Source: JAGVSR01 sp963750715 (lineage in GTDB: Bacteria; Pseudomonadota; Alphaproteobacteria; Rhizobiales; Hyphomicrobiaceae). Taken from it: 64,000 bases of DNA. Shown here piece by piece: positions 17,797-26,561 of this stretch. Both the position numbers and the translations under genes were made by a program. The stretch spans positions 62,001 through 126,000 of the forward strand of contig CAVVRP010000009.1 in assembly GCA_963750715.1 (NCBI GenBank), given 5' to 3'. The stretch's first letter is position 1. Each line of letters begins with the position of its first letter. The notes under the pieces were generated by a model. It did no database searches and was not told the origin of the DNA. It was given only the letters and a program-made list of their open reading frames with translations.

Positions 17797-18618
17797 TCAG
17801 GCAGTCAACAGGATCTCACCCTTGCCGATCGTCGCCAGATCACCGGCGTAGCGGCGAACGAACGGGGGCAAGGATTTAGGGGCCAGGTCACCGAGCGTTT
17901 CGGAAACATAACGGCTGATGAGCCGCATGGCGACGAGATCGTGACGCCCGCAGTCGCTGAACGTTGGCAGCATCCTCTCGGCTTTCGGGCCGATCAGCGT
18001 GCCGCGCCGCATCAGAGGGCCGGGCGCCTCGCCGAAGCCCGTCTCCGTCCAGATCGTTCCGCCGGCCATGCGCGAACCGGCGGCTGGTCCCGTGCGACCC
18101 TTGACGATGATGGTGCCGCGCCGCATCCGGTCGCCGGCACGCGCGCCGCAGTCGCCTTCGATGCAGACGGTGCCGCCGCTCATGCCGAACTTTTCGCCAG
18201 GGGACATGGCGCCCGTGTAGTCGCCCGCGGAGCCACTAACGGTGACGACGCCGCCCGACATGCCGCTCGCGAGCCAGCTCCCAGCGTTGCCGCGGATATC
18301 AAGCCGGCCGGCCTTCATATGGCGCGCCGCATAGGCGCCCGCGTCGCCCTCGACGATGATCGCGCCGCCGGTAAGGTCAGCACCGATGCCGTCGCAGCTT
18401 GTCGTGGTGCCTTCGAACGTCAGAGTCATCCCGTCGTCGTCGTCGGCACCGCTGATCGTGAACACGTCGCCGGCGAGGATCAAACCCTGAGCGGAGGTCG
18501 AGACCGGAAGGCGCGCGATCTCGAAGGTGTCGAGGCCCGAGAGCATGCCCGGCACGAGGCCGGAAAGGTCGAGCCGTCCGGCGGTCTTGTCGACGAGCTT
18601 CAGCCGCAGGGCGCTCAT
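17797..18618 (-). CDS. fhcC: Formyltransferase/hydrolase complex subunit FhcC
   Basis: FhcC is the beta-helical subunit C of the bacterial formyltransferase/hydrolase complex, homologous to formylmethanofuran dehydrogenase subunit C. The 273-residue protein shows the repeated glycine pattern GGAIIVEGDAG, GGVVTVSGSAG, GGTVCIEGDCG, RGTIIVKGRTG, the same fold as the glutamate synthase C-terminal domain. The complex turns formyl-H4MPT into formate in the cytoplasm. The start overlaps the fhcD stop by four bases (ATGA), so FhcC is the last gene of the fhcBADC operon. Confidence 0.95.
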   Translation of the reverse strand: MSALRLKLVDKTAGRLDLSGLVPGMLSGLDTFEIARLPVSTSAQGLILAGDVFTISGADDDDGMTLTFEGTTTSCDGIGADLTGGAIIVEGDAGAYAARHMKAGRLDIRGNAGSWLASGMSGGVVTVSGSAGDYTGAMSPGEKFGMSGGTVCIEGDCGARAGDRMRRGTIIVKGRTGPAAGSRMAGGTIWTETGFGEAPGPLMRRGTLIGPKAERMLPTFSDCGRHDLVAMRLISRYVSETLGDLAPKSLPPFVRRYAGDLATIGKGEILLTA

Positions 18619-19535
18619 GGCAGGTGGTCCTTCAGGTGATAGTGATGCTGGCCGAGTTTGCCGCCGTAGTTGCCGGCGGACACGCGCGTCACGCTCTTCG
18701 CCGCGCCGATGTCGATGACCGCCTTGAGGCCGGCGCGCGTCGCGTTTGAAACGGCGTTCGACGTGAGGCCGTCGATGACGATTTCGAGCACGGCGATGGT
18801 ATCGGCGTCGAGTTCGGAGCGGGTCGTGCCTTTCAGCGTCGGGCAAAAGGCGTTGTTGGTCGAGGCGACAGCGCCCTTGTACTTCGAGCCGACCTTCGAG
18901 CCCGAGCGCACGATGCCGCCAGGAAACGGCGTGATGACATCGGGAATTGCCGCGATGGCCGCAACGGCAGCCTCCGTCGTCTCCAGGAGGCCGGCGCGAT
19001 CCTTGCCGATGATGAGAAGGTTGCCGCCGCCGACCGCGTCAGTCGTCAGCCCGCACGTGTCCTCGATGACGAACTCGCCGTCCATCACCGGCACGCGCCA
19101 ATAGCGCCGCCTGCCGAGCCGCTTCGACGCCTGCCAGCCGTCTCCGAAGAAACGCGGGCCGGCTGACAGAGGCAGCTTCGTCTTGGAGTCGAGGCCGTTG
19201 TAACAGGCCGATCCCGGGCTCGTCAGAACGCACTGGCCGACGCGGTTCTTCACCTGTGGTCCGAGGCTGTCGGGGGAAAAGCCGAACAGAAGTACGCGCA
19301 CACCTGGGCGGCCATCGGGCGTCTCCGCCGGGGGCACGATGCAGTCGATGCCGCACTCCGCGCCGCAGCCGATGACCGATGTACCGAAACCCGTCATGGT
19401 CTGCGCGGCGATCATCGCCCACTTCGGCGTGTCCGCCGTGATGACGAGTGCGGTGCCGCTCATGCCGAAAGCTTCGGCGAATGTGTCGTCGATGCGGATG
19501 CCGTTGACGACCTTGGCGACAGGCATGGAGCTCAT
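18615..19535 (-). CDS. fhcD: Formylmethanofuran:tetrahydromethanopterin formyltransferase FhcD
   Basis: FhcD transfers the formyl group between H4MPT and methylofuran. The 306-residue protein is collinear with Ftr enzymes: N-terminal VNGIRIDDTFAEAFGM, GFGTSVIGCGAECGID, TPDGRPGVRVLLFGF and C-terminal RVSAGNYGGKLGQ are all family blocks. The start is at 19535, overlapping the fhcA stop by four bases (ATGA); in-frame sequence upstream of it lies inside fhcA. It acts within the Fhc complex together with subunits A, B and C encoded alongside. Confidence 0.95.
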   Translation of the reverse strand: MSSMPVAKVVNGIRIDDTFAEAFGMSGTALVITADTPKWAMIAAQTMTGFGTSVIGCGAECGIDCIVPPAETPDGRPGVRVLLFGFSPDSLGPQVKNRVGQCVLTSPGSACYNGLDSKTKLPLSAGPRFFGDGWQASKRLGRRRYWRVPVMDGEFVIEDTCGLTTDAVGGGNLLIIGKDRAGLLETTEAAVAAIAAIPDVITPFPGGIVRSGSKVGSKYKGAVASTNNAFCPTLKGTTRSELDADTIAVLEIVIDGLTSNAVSNATRAGLKAVIDIGAAKSVTRVSAGNYGGKLGQHHYHLKDHLP

Positions 19536-21217
19536 TTGCGTGCTCCGTTCGGCTGAATGACAAGGCAGCCGCACGTGCCTGGCGCACGGCCGCAGCAGCC
19601 GCCAGTTACGATCTCATCGTCTGAGATGCGGAAGTTTTCCATCTGGACGGTGTGGTAGCGCGTGAAGTAGTCGCGCAACGGCTTCTCGATGCTCTTGGCG
19701 TATTCGGGCCGCACGACGTGCGTCGCTCCCTGCACCACCTTCACGATTTCGCCATTGCGCACGATCAGGTCGCCATTCTTGAACACGAACAGCGGCGTCG
19801 TGAACATCTGCTCGCGGTCGGGATGGTCCTCGTAGACCGTAATGTCCGCACAGGCGCCGGGGCCCAAGTGCCCACGGTCCTTGAGGCCGAGTGAGCGTGC
19901 GGGTCCCGCGCGCGTCATAATTGCGATTTCGTAGAGAGAATACTCGCGGTCGATGCTGCCAAGCGTGGTCGCGGCCTGTGCACCGGGATGAATCCGCCGC
20001 AGCATTTCCTTACGGAACGTTTTGTCCATCAGCAGGCGAATGAGGTGGGGATAGGTGGTGAACGGCGCGCCGTTGGGGTGGTCTGTCGTCAGGAAGATGC
20101 GCCACGGGTCGTTGACCAGCAGGAACATCTCGAGCCCGATGGCCCATTGGAGAGCGTTGACGAAGCTCTTGTCGCGGTACTTCATCGGCACGACTCCGCA
20201 TCCGGCGTCGCATTCGATGTCCATCACCACCCATTTCTTGGGATGGGCTGATTTAGTGTTTCCGTACTGGCGCATGCTGTCGCCCGAAGCGGTGCACGTC
20301 TGCCCGAACAGGATCTGGCCGACGTCGATCGAGATGTTCTTGTGCTCGTTGACCAGTTCGGCGATCTCGGCCGCTCCGGAGGAGAACTGCATGTCTCCGT
20401 CCGTGCCGTAGCTGTGGAACTGGATATGCGTCAGGTGGATCGGCAGCCCGTCGACCGCCCGGATCGTGGCGAGGGTCGTGTCCTTGTTGCCCGGCACACC
20501 CAGGTTGCAGCCGTGGATGTGTAGGGGATGTGGAACGCCCAGTTCCCGCAGGCAGCTGCCTAGCATGAGAATGACATCGCGCGGCGTGACCCCGTAGTGA
20601 AGGTGCTGCTCGTCGAGGTCGAGCTTGCGCTGGTTGAACTTGAAGGCGCTGATGCCGCCGGGGTTCACCACCTTGACGGCCAGCGCCTGGGCGGAATGCA
20701 TGGTCCACGCGATGTAGTCCTTGATCGCCTCTCGGTCCTGCTTGCCGGCGAGCTGGCGAAGAAAGAAATCGTCGGAGCCGAGCATCACGAACGCGCCCTT
20801 GTCGATCATGGGCGTGTCGGCCATCTCCATGTGCGCCTGCCGGGCGTTGGCCGGAAGCATGGCGGGCTCGAACGCGGCTGTGTACCCCATCTCGGCGTAG
20901 CGATAGCCCGCGGTCAGAGTCGAGGGAATGGCATGGCCGCAGCCCGAGCGGGTCAGATCACCGCGCGCCACCTCATGGCCCCGGTGGTCCTCGGGCATCA
21001 TCATGCGCGCGATGGTGACCTTGCCGCCGCCGATGTGGGAATGCGGGTCGATGCCGCCGGCCATGACGACACGTCCGGCCAGATTGAATTCCTCGGTGAC
21101 GCGCTCGCCTTGTTGCGGCGTCACGATACGCCCATCCTTGACGTAGATGTCGCGAATCTCGCCGTCGACGCCGTTGGCAGGGTCGTAGACTTGCCCGCCG
21201 GTGAACTTGGTCTGCAT
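19532..21217 (-). CDS. fhcA: Formyltransferase/hydrolase complex subunit FhcA (amidohydrolase)
   Basis: FhcA is the metal-dependent amidohydrolase subunit that hydrolyses formyl-methylofuran to formate. The 561-residue protein contains the metal-binding GGIDPHSHIGGGK near residue 55, HIHGCNLGVPGN, LTHIQFHSYG and the later TTDHPNGAPFT block, as in archaeal FwdA. It ends with a Cys/Gly-rich GGCCGRAPGTCGC tail. The start at 21217 gives the conserved MQTKFTGG beginning; it follows the fhcB stop by 19 bases and no strong ribosome site is seen. Confidence 0.95.
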   Translation of the reverse strand: MQTKFTGGQVYDPANGVDGEIRDIYVKDGRIVTPQQGERVTEEFNLAGRVVMAGGIDPHSHIGGGKVTIARMMMPEDHRGHEVARGDLTRSGCGHAIPSTLTAGYRYAEMGYTAAFEPAMLPANARQAHMEMADTPMIDKGAFVMLGSDDFFLRQLAGKQDREAIKDYIAWTMHSAQALAVKVVNPGGISAFKFNQRKLDLDEQHLHYGVTPRDVILMLGSCLRELGVPHPLHIHGCNLGVPGNKDTTLATIRAVDGLPIHLTHIQFHSYGTDGDMQFSSGAAEIAELVNEHKNISIDVGQILFGQTCTASGDSMRQYGNTKSAHPKKWVVMDIECDAGCGVVPMKYRDKSFVNALQWAIGLEMFLLVNDPWRIFLTTDHPNGAPFTTYPHLIRLLMDKTFRKEMLRRIHPGAQAATTLGSIDREYSLYEIAIMTRAGPARSLGLKDRGHLGPGACADITVYEDHPDREQMFTTPLFVFKNGDLIVRNGEIVKVVQGATHVVRPEYAKSIEKPLRDYFTRYHTVQMENFRISDDEIVTGGCCGRAPGTCGCLVIQPNGARK

Positions 21218-21236
21218 CTCGTTTTTGACTTTCGTC

Positions 21237-22536
21237 TTACAAAGCGGCTTCGATGGAGGCCAGAACATCCGCGGCGGACGGCAGTCCGGCGCCGCGACCC
21301 AGATTCCTCAAGGGCAGCGATACGACGCTGTCACAGCGCACCAGCTGTCCCGGATGGTCAACGCCCGGCGTGCCGACCGGAATATACACCGCCGGTTCCG
21401 ATAAGAGCTTGATGTCGTGCGAACCCAGAACGATGGTCGGAATAGCCGACTGCGGCGGCGACAGATCTGGCGTGAAGCTCGCCAGCCAGACGAGGCAGTC
21501 GATCTCGCCGGTGGCGACGAGCCGCGAGATCGCGAAGCGCTCGGCATCATGCATTGGCATGCCCGACGCGAAGCTGACGCGTAACGGATAGCCGCTCTGC
21601 CAGGCGCAGACGGAAGCAGCCGTGATTGCGCCCTCGTTGCCTCCTAGCGAAAGCCCCGCGAAGCGCTGGGTAACGTTCAGGTCCTTCACGAATTCGCACA
21701 TCTGATGAACGGTGATGTCGGCGTGGGCGAACGCCAATCCAGGCGGCGCCCAGACCATCACGCCGTACTTCGCGGCCTTGCAGCGATCGAGGAGATTGTC
21801 CAGTTGCGCGCGTGGCACGCCGGCGACGTCGCCGGGGGCAAGCGGCACCCCGCGATGAAGCGCACGCAGGGCCGAGATGACTCCGCCGGCTTGGTCGTTG
21901 GCGCAGCGGATGTGGACAACGTCGCCGACACGCGGTCCGCTCGCAGCTGACATGTCGAACCCATCACCGACGAAAACGACGGTTCGCTTCGACGGCGTTT
22001 CCTCAAACATCGATTCCCCAGCGCACACGATGCGTTCGAAGAAGCGGGGATGCAAAGTGTGCACATCGGTCGCGACGATGATGAACAGATCGGCGCGGTT
22101 GCGCGCCTCCGTCAGCGTGGTCATGAACCAGCCGCTCGTCTGCAGAACCTTGAAGTTGCGATACTGCGCTTCGCTAAAGGCGTGGTCGACGATGCCTCGG
22201 GCGCGATCGGCAATCGACATGATTCTGCGCATGCCGGCGACATCCGTAGCTAGGCCTCCGAAGGCCGGCAGCTTCGCACCTCCGATCAGCGACGCGGCAG
22301 CGGCGATCGCTTCCTGAAGGTTGGCAGGACTTGCCGGTGATGCGAGGCAAGGCGGCGGTGAGCGGGCGCTCGAAGCCGGCCTTGGCCTTGTCGCACCCGT
22401 TGCGCGTGACGGTCAGGCCCTGTCCGTTGCGCGCAATGTCGAGATCATCGCAGCGAAGGCCACAGAACGGGCAGGTGACGTGCGCATACGTCTGGGAAGC
22501 GGAAAGCTGGGCCTCGCGCGCGTCGGCCTGGGTCAT
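21237..22536 (-). pseudogene. fhcB: Formyltransferase/hydrolase complex subunit FhcB, reading frame interrupted once
   Basis: FhcB is the subunit related to formylmethanofuran dehydrogenase B and is needed for the complex. The N-terminal part from ATG 22536 reads AHVTCPFCGLRCDDL and GCDKAKAGFERPL, and ends in PRITGKS. The remainder, from about 22322 in another frame, begins NLQEAIAAAASLIGGAK and continues as a normal FhcB (FKVLQTSGWFMTTLTEARNRAD, GGNEGAIT). The two parts join with one extra base near 22323 and together give about 432 residues. Everything else is intact and the downstream fhcADC genes depend on this product in the pathway, so I think a base-calling or assembly error is more likely than loss of function. 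Confidence 0.85.
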
Positions 22537-22805
22537 GGGAGTCTCTTTCTGGTGTCGGGGGGGCACAAAAGCATGGACGCCAGCCCGTGACAACACTGAG
22601 CACGAGCGGCGCTGATCCGAGTGGGGGACCGCGCAAGGACGCGGATACAGTTCACGCCGAGGCGGCAGGTATGCTTCGGCCCGCATCCCGATTTCCCTCG
22701 AAAGTTAAAAAGCACTCCGCGATTGCGTCTGGAATCTCGCCTCTTTATTGTCGCGCCGCGCCGGCATATTGCTGCGTGCCACTAACAGCCTCCCGGAGGA
22801 ACTCG

Positions 22806-23336
22806 ATGTCTCGCCTATTCGCCTGGTTCGTTGCTTTTGTCGCCCTGATACCGGTCGCGGCGTCCGCGCACGGGCCGAGCCGGCAGAAGGTTCAGTCAAC
22901 AATCGAAATCAACGCTCCGCTGGACAAGGTGTGGGCCGTCATCGGCAACTTCCAGGACATGAGCTGGCACCCGGCCTTCGTAAAGACCGAAGGCAAGGGC
23001 GGCAACGAAGTCGGCGCCACACGCACGTTGACACTTGCCAATGGCGGCAAGATCTTTGAGGCGCTAACGAAGTATGACGCCGAGGCTCATTCGATCGGCT
23101 ATGAGATCACCGAGGTCGACGTGAAGGTGGTTCCGGTGACGAACTACTCGGCCCAGCTCAGCGCCCGCGGCACGGCCGAGAAGACGATCGTCGAATGGCG
23201 CAGCGCCTTCTATCGCGGCTTCGTCAATAACGATCCACCGCCGGAACTTTCCGATGAAGCCGCTGTCAATGCCATTACCGGTGTGTTCCAGACGGGTCTT
23301 GCGGCCCTGAAGGAAAAGATCGAGAGCGGGAAGTAG
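22806..23336 (+). CDS. Secreted SRPBCC-family protein of the methanol island
   Basis: The 176-residue protein has a signal peptide (cleavage probably after VAASA) and an SRPBCC/polyketide-cyclase-like domain: STIEINAPLDKVWAVIGNF and LTKYDAEAHSIGYEI. Such domains form a hydrophobic ligand cavity. A periplasmic SRPBCC protein beside quinoprotein genes recurs in methylotrophs, but the ligand is not known. Start supported by cggagga six bases upstream. It is divergent from fhcB and heads a plus-strand group (propeller and two unknown secreted proteins). Confidence 0.82.
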   Translation: MSRLFAWFVAFVALIPVAASAHGPSRQKVQSTIEINAPLDKVWAVIGNFQDMSWHPAFVKTEGKGGNEVGATRTLTLANGGKIFEALTKYDAEAHSIGYEITEVDVKVVPVTNYSAQLSARGTAEKTIVEWRSAFYRGFVNNDPPPELSDEAAVNAITGVFQTGLAALKEKIESGK

Positions 23337-23340
23337 GCCG

Positions 23341-24332
23341 TTGAGGTTGAACCGCCGAGGTCAACGCGGATCTGCCCGGTCGATAGCCGGGCAGTTTGCT
23401 TTGTGGGCTCTGTTGGCCGCCTCAACCGGGTTTCCAGCCGTAGCCGGGCCAGATCACGAGGCGTTCATCACAAATCAGATCGGCGACAGCCTGAGTGTCG
23501 TCGACCTCGATGAGATGAAGGCCGTCACCGAGGTCATCATTGGCGGCAGGCCGGCGGGCATCGCCCTGTCGCCCGACAAGGCCTTTGCCTATCTCACCGC
23601 GCCCGAAAGTAAGGAACTCGTCGTTTTCGACACCACCACCCGCGCGGTGACAAAGCGGATCGCCGTTGGCCAGGGCCCGCTTGGGATTGCGGTCCATCCG
23701 ATCGACGGCCGCGTTCTGGTGGCGGACTGGTACACACACCGCCTCTATTCGGTCGATCCGGCAAAGGGCGCCGTCACAGGGGAAGTCGAGGTCGGCCAAT
23801 CTCCCTCCGGCGTCGCCGTGACCCGCTGACGGACGGCTGATCCTGACAACAGATCGCGACAGCAACCAGATTTCGGTAATCGACGCCGCCACCTTCAAGC
23901 GGCTGGCGACAATTGCCACCGGCGAGCGGCCGTTTCGGCATCACCGTCGACGCCTCGGGAAACCGAGCCTATACGGCCAACGTCAAATCTGACGACGTCA
24001 GCGTCATCGATATTGCAGCGCAAAAGGCCATCGCCACCGTCAAGGTCGGCCATCGGCCCTATGCCGTCGCGCTGGCGCAAGGGCGCGCGTTCGTCACCGA
24101 CCAGCACGCCGGAACTGTGACGGTCTTCGATACGGTAACGTTTCAGGTTCTGAAGACCATTCCTGTCGGGGGCTATCCGGAAGGCATCATGGCCAACGAC
24201 GACGAGAAGATCGTCTACGTCACCTGCTGGGACGACAACGCCGTGCATCGCATCGATGTGGCGGCCCTAAAGGTTACCGGCCGAGTTGAGGTCGGCAATG
24301 GTCCGCGCGCCTTCGGCAAGTTCCTGAAGTGA
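23341..24332 (+). pseudogene. YVTN-type beta-propeller protein with two frameshifts
   Basis: A secreted YncE/YVTN beta-propeller of the kind found near PQQ-dependent dehydrogenases. The first part (TTG start at 23341, signal peptide, then FITNQIGDSLSVVDLDE) stops at TGA 23828. Shifting frame at about 23824 continues ADGRLILTTDRDSNQISVIDA, and a second shift near 23937 continues GITVDASGNRAYTANVKSDDVSVIDI to the end. Each shift equals one extra base. Every blade is well conserved, so the damage is minimal. Compare with the intact propeller at 35515-36504. Confidence 0.8.
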
Positions 24333-24570
24333 CGCGCATCCGGCATCAGTCCCCGGCGGTGGGCTTCCGGTCCCCGGACCTTAAATCTTAGCAATCTCGC
24401 GAGAGACCTATCCCATAGCCCAGTCCGATCGGGTAAAGATGCGGCTCGCGGCGGCGGCCATCCCTGGATTCGCCGCGGCGTACATCCATTTGCGGCGCAA
24501 GACGCGGCGGGCTACGAACTCCCGCCGTTGTCGGGAACGCTCGCGGCCCATTGAGGAGGAAAGACCGGAC

Positions 24571-25254
24571 ATGTTTCGTACACTTCGCGCACTTGGCGCG
24601 TGCATTCTTCTGATGATGCCGGCGACAGTTCAGGCAGCCGGCGAGCAGCCGACAGCGGTTGATCTTCTGTTCAGCACGCGCCATCTCGACTTGATCGATA
24701 AGGGCAACGAAGCCACATACAAGTTCGAGCGAACCTCGAGTGACGAAAAAGCGGCCGGCCAGGCTTTCACGGACGAGATCAAAGTCCGCATCACCGACGT
24801 CAATGAACAGAACGGCCGCGACATCCGCGTGACTGTGTTCACCGGTGATCGCGAGCGTCCAATCCAGGAATACGACGGGCTGTCGATCAACCCGGCGTTC
24901 GTCTGGTATCTCGACCGCGCCGTCGATGGCTTCCGCAGCCTTGCCGGCGGCTCGGTGCCCTACCTCAAGGACGCCTTCAAGAGAGCCATCGTCGAGAAAG
25001 CGACGCTCGAACCGGCGAAGGTCGAATACAACGGCAAGTCGTATGAGGGTTACACCGTGACCGTCGTGCCCTATGCCAACGACCGCAACGTCGCGAAGAT
25101 GGAAGGTTTCGAAAATTCCAAGTTCACGATCACGGTAAGCAAGGATGTGCCCGGTTACTTCGTGACCATGACCTCACACTTCGAGAGCACCATAACGGGG
25201 ACGCCGAAGGTCGAAGAGCGCATCAACTTCGTAAATGTAGGAGCTGTAAAGTGA
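24571..25254 (+). CDS. Unknown secreted protein of the methanol island
   Basis: A 227-residue protein with a signal peptide (MFRTLRALGACILLMMPATVQA). The mature part is polar, begins with TAVDLLFSTRHLDLI and carries repeated beta-like segments (IKVRITDVNE, DIRVTVFTGDRERPIQEYD). No catalytic motif or domain recognised. A gaggagga ribosome site lies about 11 bases before the ATG. It overlaps the next gene by four bases (GTGA), so both secreted proteins are translationally coupled; their place between fhc and xoxF suggests a role in periplasmic methanol oxidation (inference). Confidence 0.7.
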   Translation: MFRTLRALGACILLMMPATVQAAGEQPTAVDLLFSTRHLDLIDKGNEATYKFERTSSDEKAAGQAFTDEIKVRITDVNEQNGRDIRVTVFTGDRERPIQEYDGLSINPAFVWYLDRAVDGFRSLAGGSVPYLKDAFKRAIVEKATLEPAKVEYNGKSYEGYTVTVVPYANDRNVAKMEGFENSKFTITVSKDVPGYFVTMTSHFESTITGTPKVEERINFVNVGAVK

Positions 25255-25610
25255 GCAAGGTTCTCACTGTTTGTGCGGTGGCGATGCTCGCCGCGCTGGG
25301 CGCGGTGACTTTGCCGGCCATCGCCGACGACGACGTCGCCAACGATTACCCGACTGTGGACCGCGCCGACTACATATTCGGCTGCATGCAGGTCAACGGC
25401 AACACGCGAGAGGCTCTCGAAAAGTGTTCGTGCTCGATCGACGAGATCGCCAGCATCCTGTCTCACAAGGATTACGAGGAAGCCGCCACGATCATGTCAG
25501 TCCGCCAACGCGGTGGTGAAAGCGTTGCCTACATGAACCGCCCGGAAAGCCAGCGCATCGTGCATCGCTTGAAGCAGGCGCAGATCGAAGGTGAATTGCG
25601 CTGTTTCTGA
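25251..25610 (+). CDS. Small secreted cysteine-containing hypothetical protein
   Basis: Starts with GTG overlapping the stop of the preceding gene. The 119-residue product has a signal peptide (cleaved after AIADD or PAIA) and a mature helical domain with cysteines in FGCMQVN, EKCSCSID and the C-terminal LRCF, so probably two disulphides in the periplasm. No family recognised. A terminator follows about 40 bases after the stop, closing the group that begins with the SRPBCC gene. Confidence 0.7.
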   Translation: MSKVLTVCAVAMLAALGAVTLPAIADDDVANDYPTVDRADYIFGCMQVNGNTREALEKCSCSIDEIASILSHKDYEEAATIMSVRQRGGESVAYMNRPESQRIVHRLKQAQIEGELRCF

Positions 25611-25651
25611 GGCGAGCGATAACGCCACTCTCGCAACTCAGAGAAAACAAG

Positions 25652-25680
25652 AAGGCGCCGCTGATGGCGCCTTCTTTGAT
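25652..25680 (+). terminator. Rho-independent terminator after the secreted-protein pair
   Basis: A perfect nine-base stem (gaaggcgcc / ggcgccttc) with a six-base loop is followed by tttgattt. It lies between convergent genes and could work in both directions, since the upstream side is A-rich. Confidence 0.8.
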
Positions 25681-25699
25681 TTCGCAAGCAGCGTTGTGA

Positions 25700-26518
25700 T
25701 CAAGAACCCTTGGGACCGGTGCGTCCGGCGAACGTGCGCCCGTCCGTATCCTTCGCAATGACCTCTAAACTGTTGTCGCCGCCGGGTGCGAATGTGAAGC
25801 GGATGTTGGGATCTTCCGAAATCGAAATGCCGCCGCTCATGGAGAACACCGTCTCGTCGCCGCGCTTCACTTCGATCTCGCGAATGAACTTGGCGGGAAT
25901 GTAAAATCCGGTCGCCTGATTGAGCTGAAGACCGGAATACTGCGGATGCTTGATCATAAGCTGGCCTTCGCGCATTGCAGCGCCGGGCGCACTCTCGAGC
26001 ATGTTGACCTTCATGCGTCCGGCGTCGGCAAGGGCCGCATCCGTGTCCTTGAGAGCAGGCGCCGAGCAGCCGCCTGCCGCTTTTACGAATTTCGTCGCCA
26101 TGTGCAGCTTGCCATCGGCGGTTTCGACGACCGCGCGGATATTGGAGTACATATCGACACGAACGCGAGTCGAAAGAACGCGCTCGCCGTTGCCCGCCGC
26201 CGATCCATACGCAAACTCGGCCACGACTGGCGCGGGGTTCTTATCGACGATCAGTGTCAGCTTTGTCACCGACGGGGCGACAGTCGCAGGAATGCGCACC
26301 GTGAGAGGCACCAGGGCAGCATCGTCGGCCCGCACCGGCGCTTCCAGAGTGACCACGCTCGTGTCCTCCACCGCCTCACGCGAGTCGAAAACGTCTTTTT
26401 GTAGCGATGGCCAGATATCGGGGTCGTCCGCTGCCATCGCAGGCGCAGTGCAGACTAGCAATGCCACGGCAATGGTTACCAGCGAGCCGAAGAGGTGAGT
26501 GTGGCCGGAAGTTGTCAT
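25700..26518 (-). CDS. Quinoprotein dehydrogenase-associated SoxYZ-like carrier
   Basis: The 272-residue protein has a signal peptide (to about residue 29), a SoxY-like domain (DPDIWPSLQKDVFDSR, VPLTVRIPATV, AAGGCSAP at the position where SoxY carries its C-terminal swinging cysteine) and a SoxZ-like second half (LMIKHPQYSGLQLNQATG, FSMSGGISISEDPNIRF). Fused SoxYZ-like proteins of this type accompany PQQ dehydrogenases in methylotrophs. Substrate carried is unknown. The gene lies downstream of the metallohydrolase gene in the same direction, 43 bases apart, and the pair is probably one operon. Confidence 0.88.
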   Translation of the reverse strand: MTTSGHTHLFGSLVTIAVALLVCTAPAMAADDPDIWPSLQKDVFDSREAVEDTSVVTLEAPVRADDAALVPLTVRIPATVAPSVTKLTLIVDKNPAPVVAEFAYGSAAGNGERVLSTRVRVDMYSNIRAVVETADGKLHMATKFVKAAGGCSAPALKDTDAALADAGRMKVNMLESAPGAAMREGQLMIKHPQYSGLQLNQATGFYIPAKFIREIEVKRGDETVFSMSGGISISEDPNIRFTFAPGGDNSLEVIAKDTDGRTFAGRTGPKGS

Positions 26519-26561
26519 CGTGCAGTCTCCGTCGGGGTTCTGCCTTAAATCGGCAGCAATT

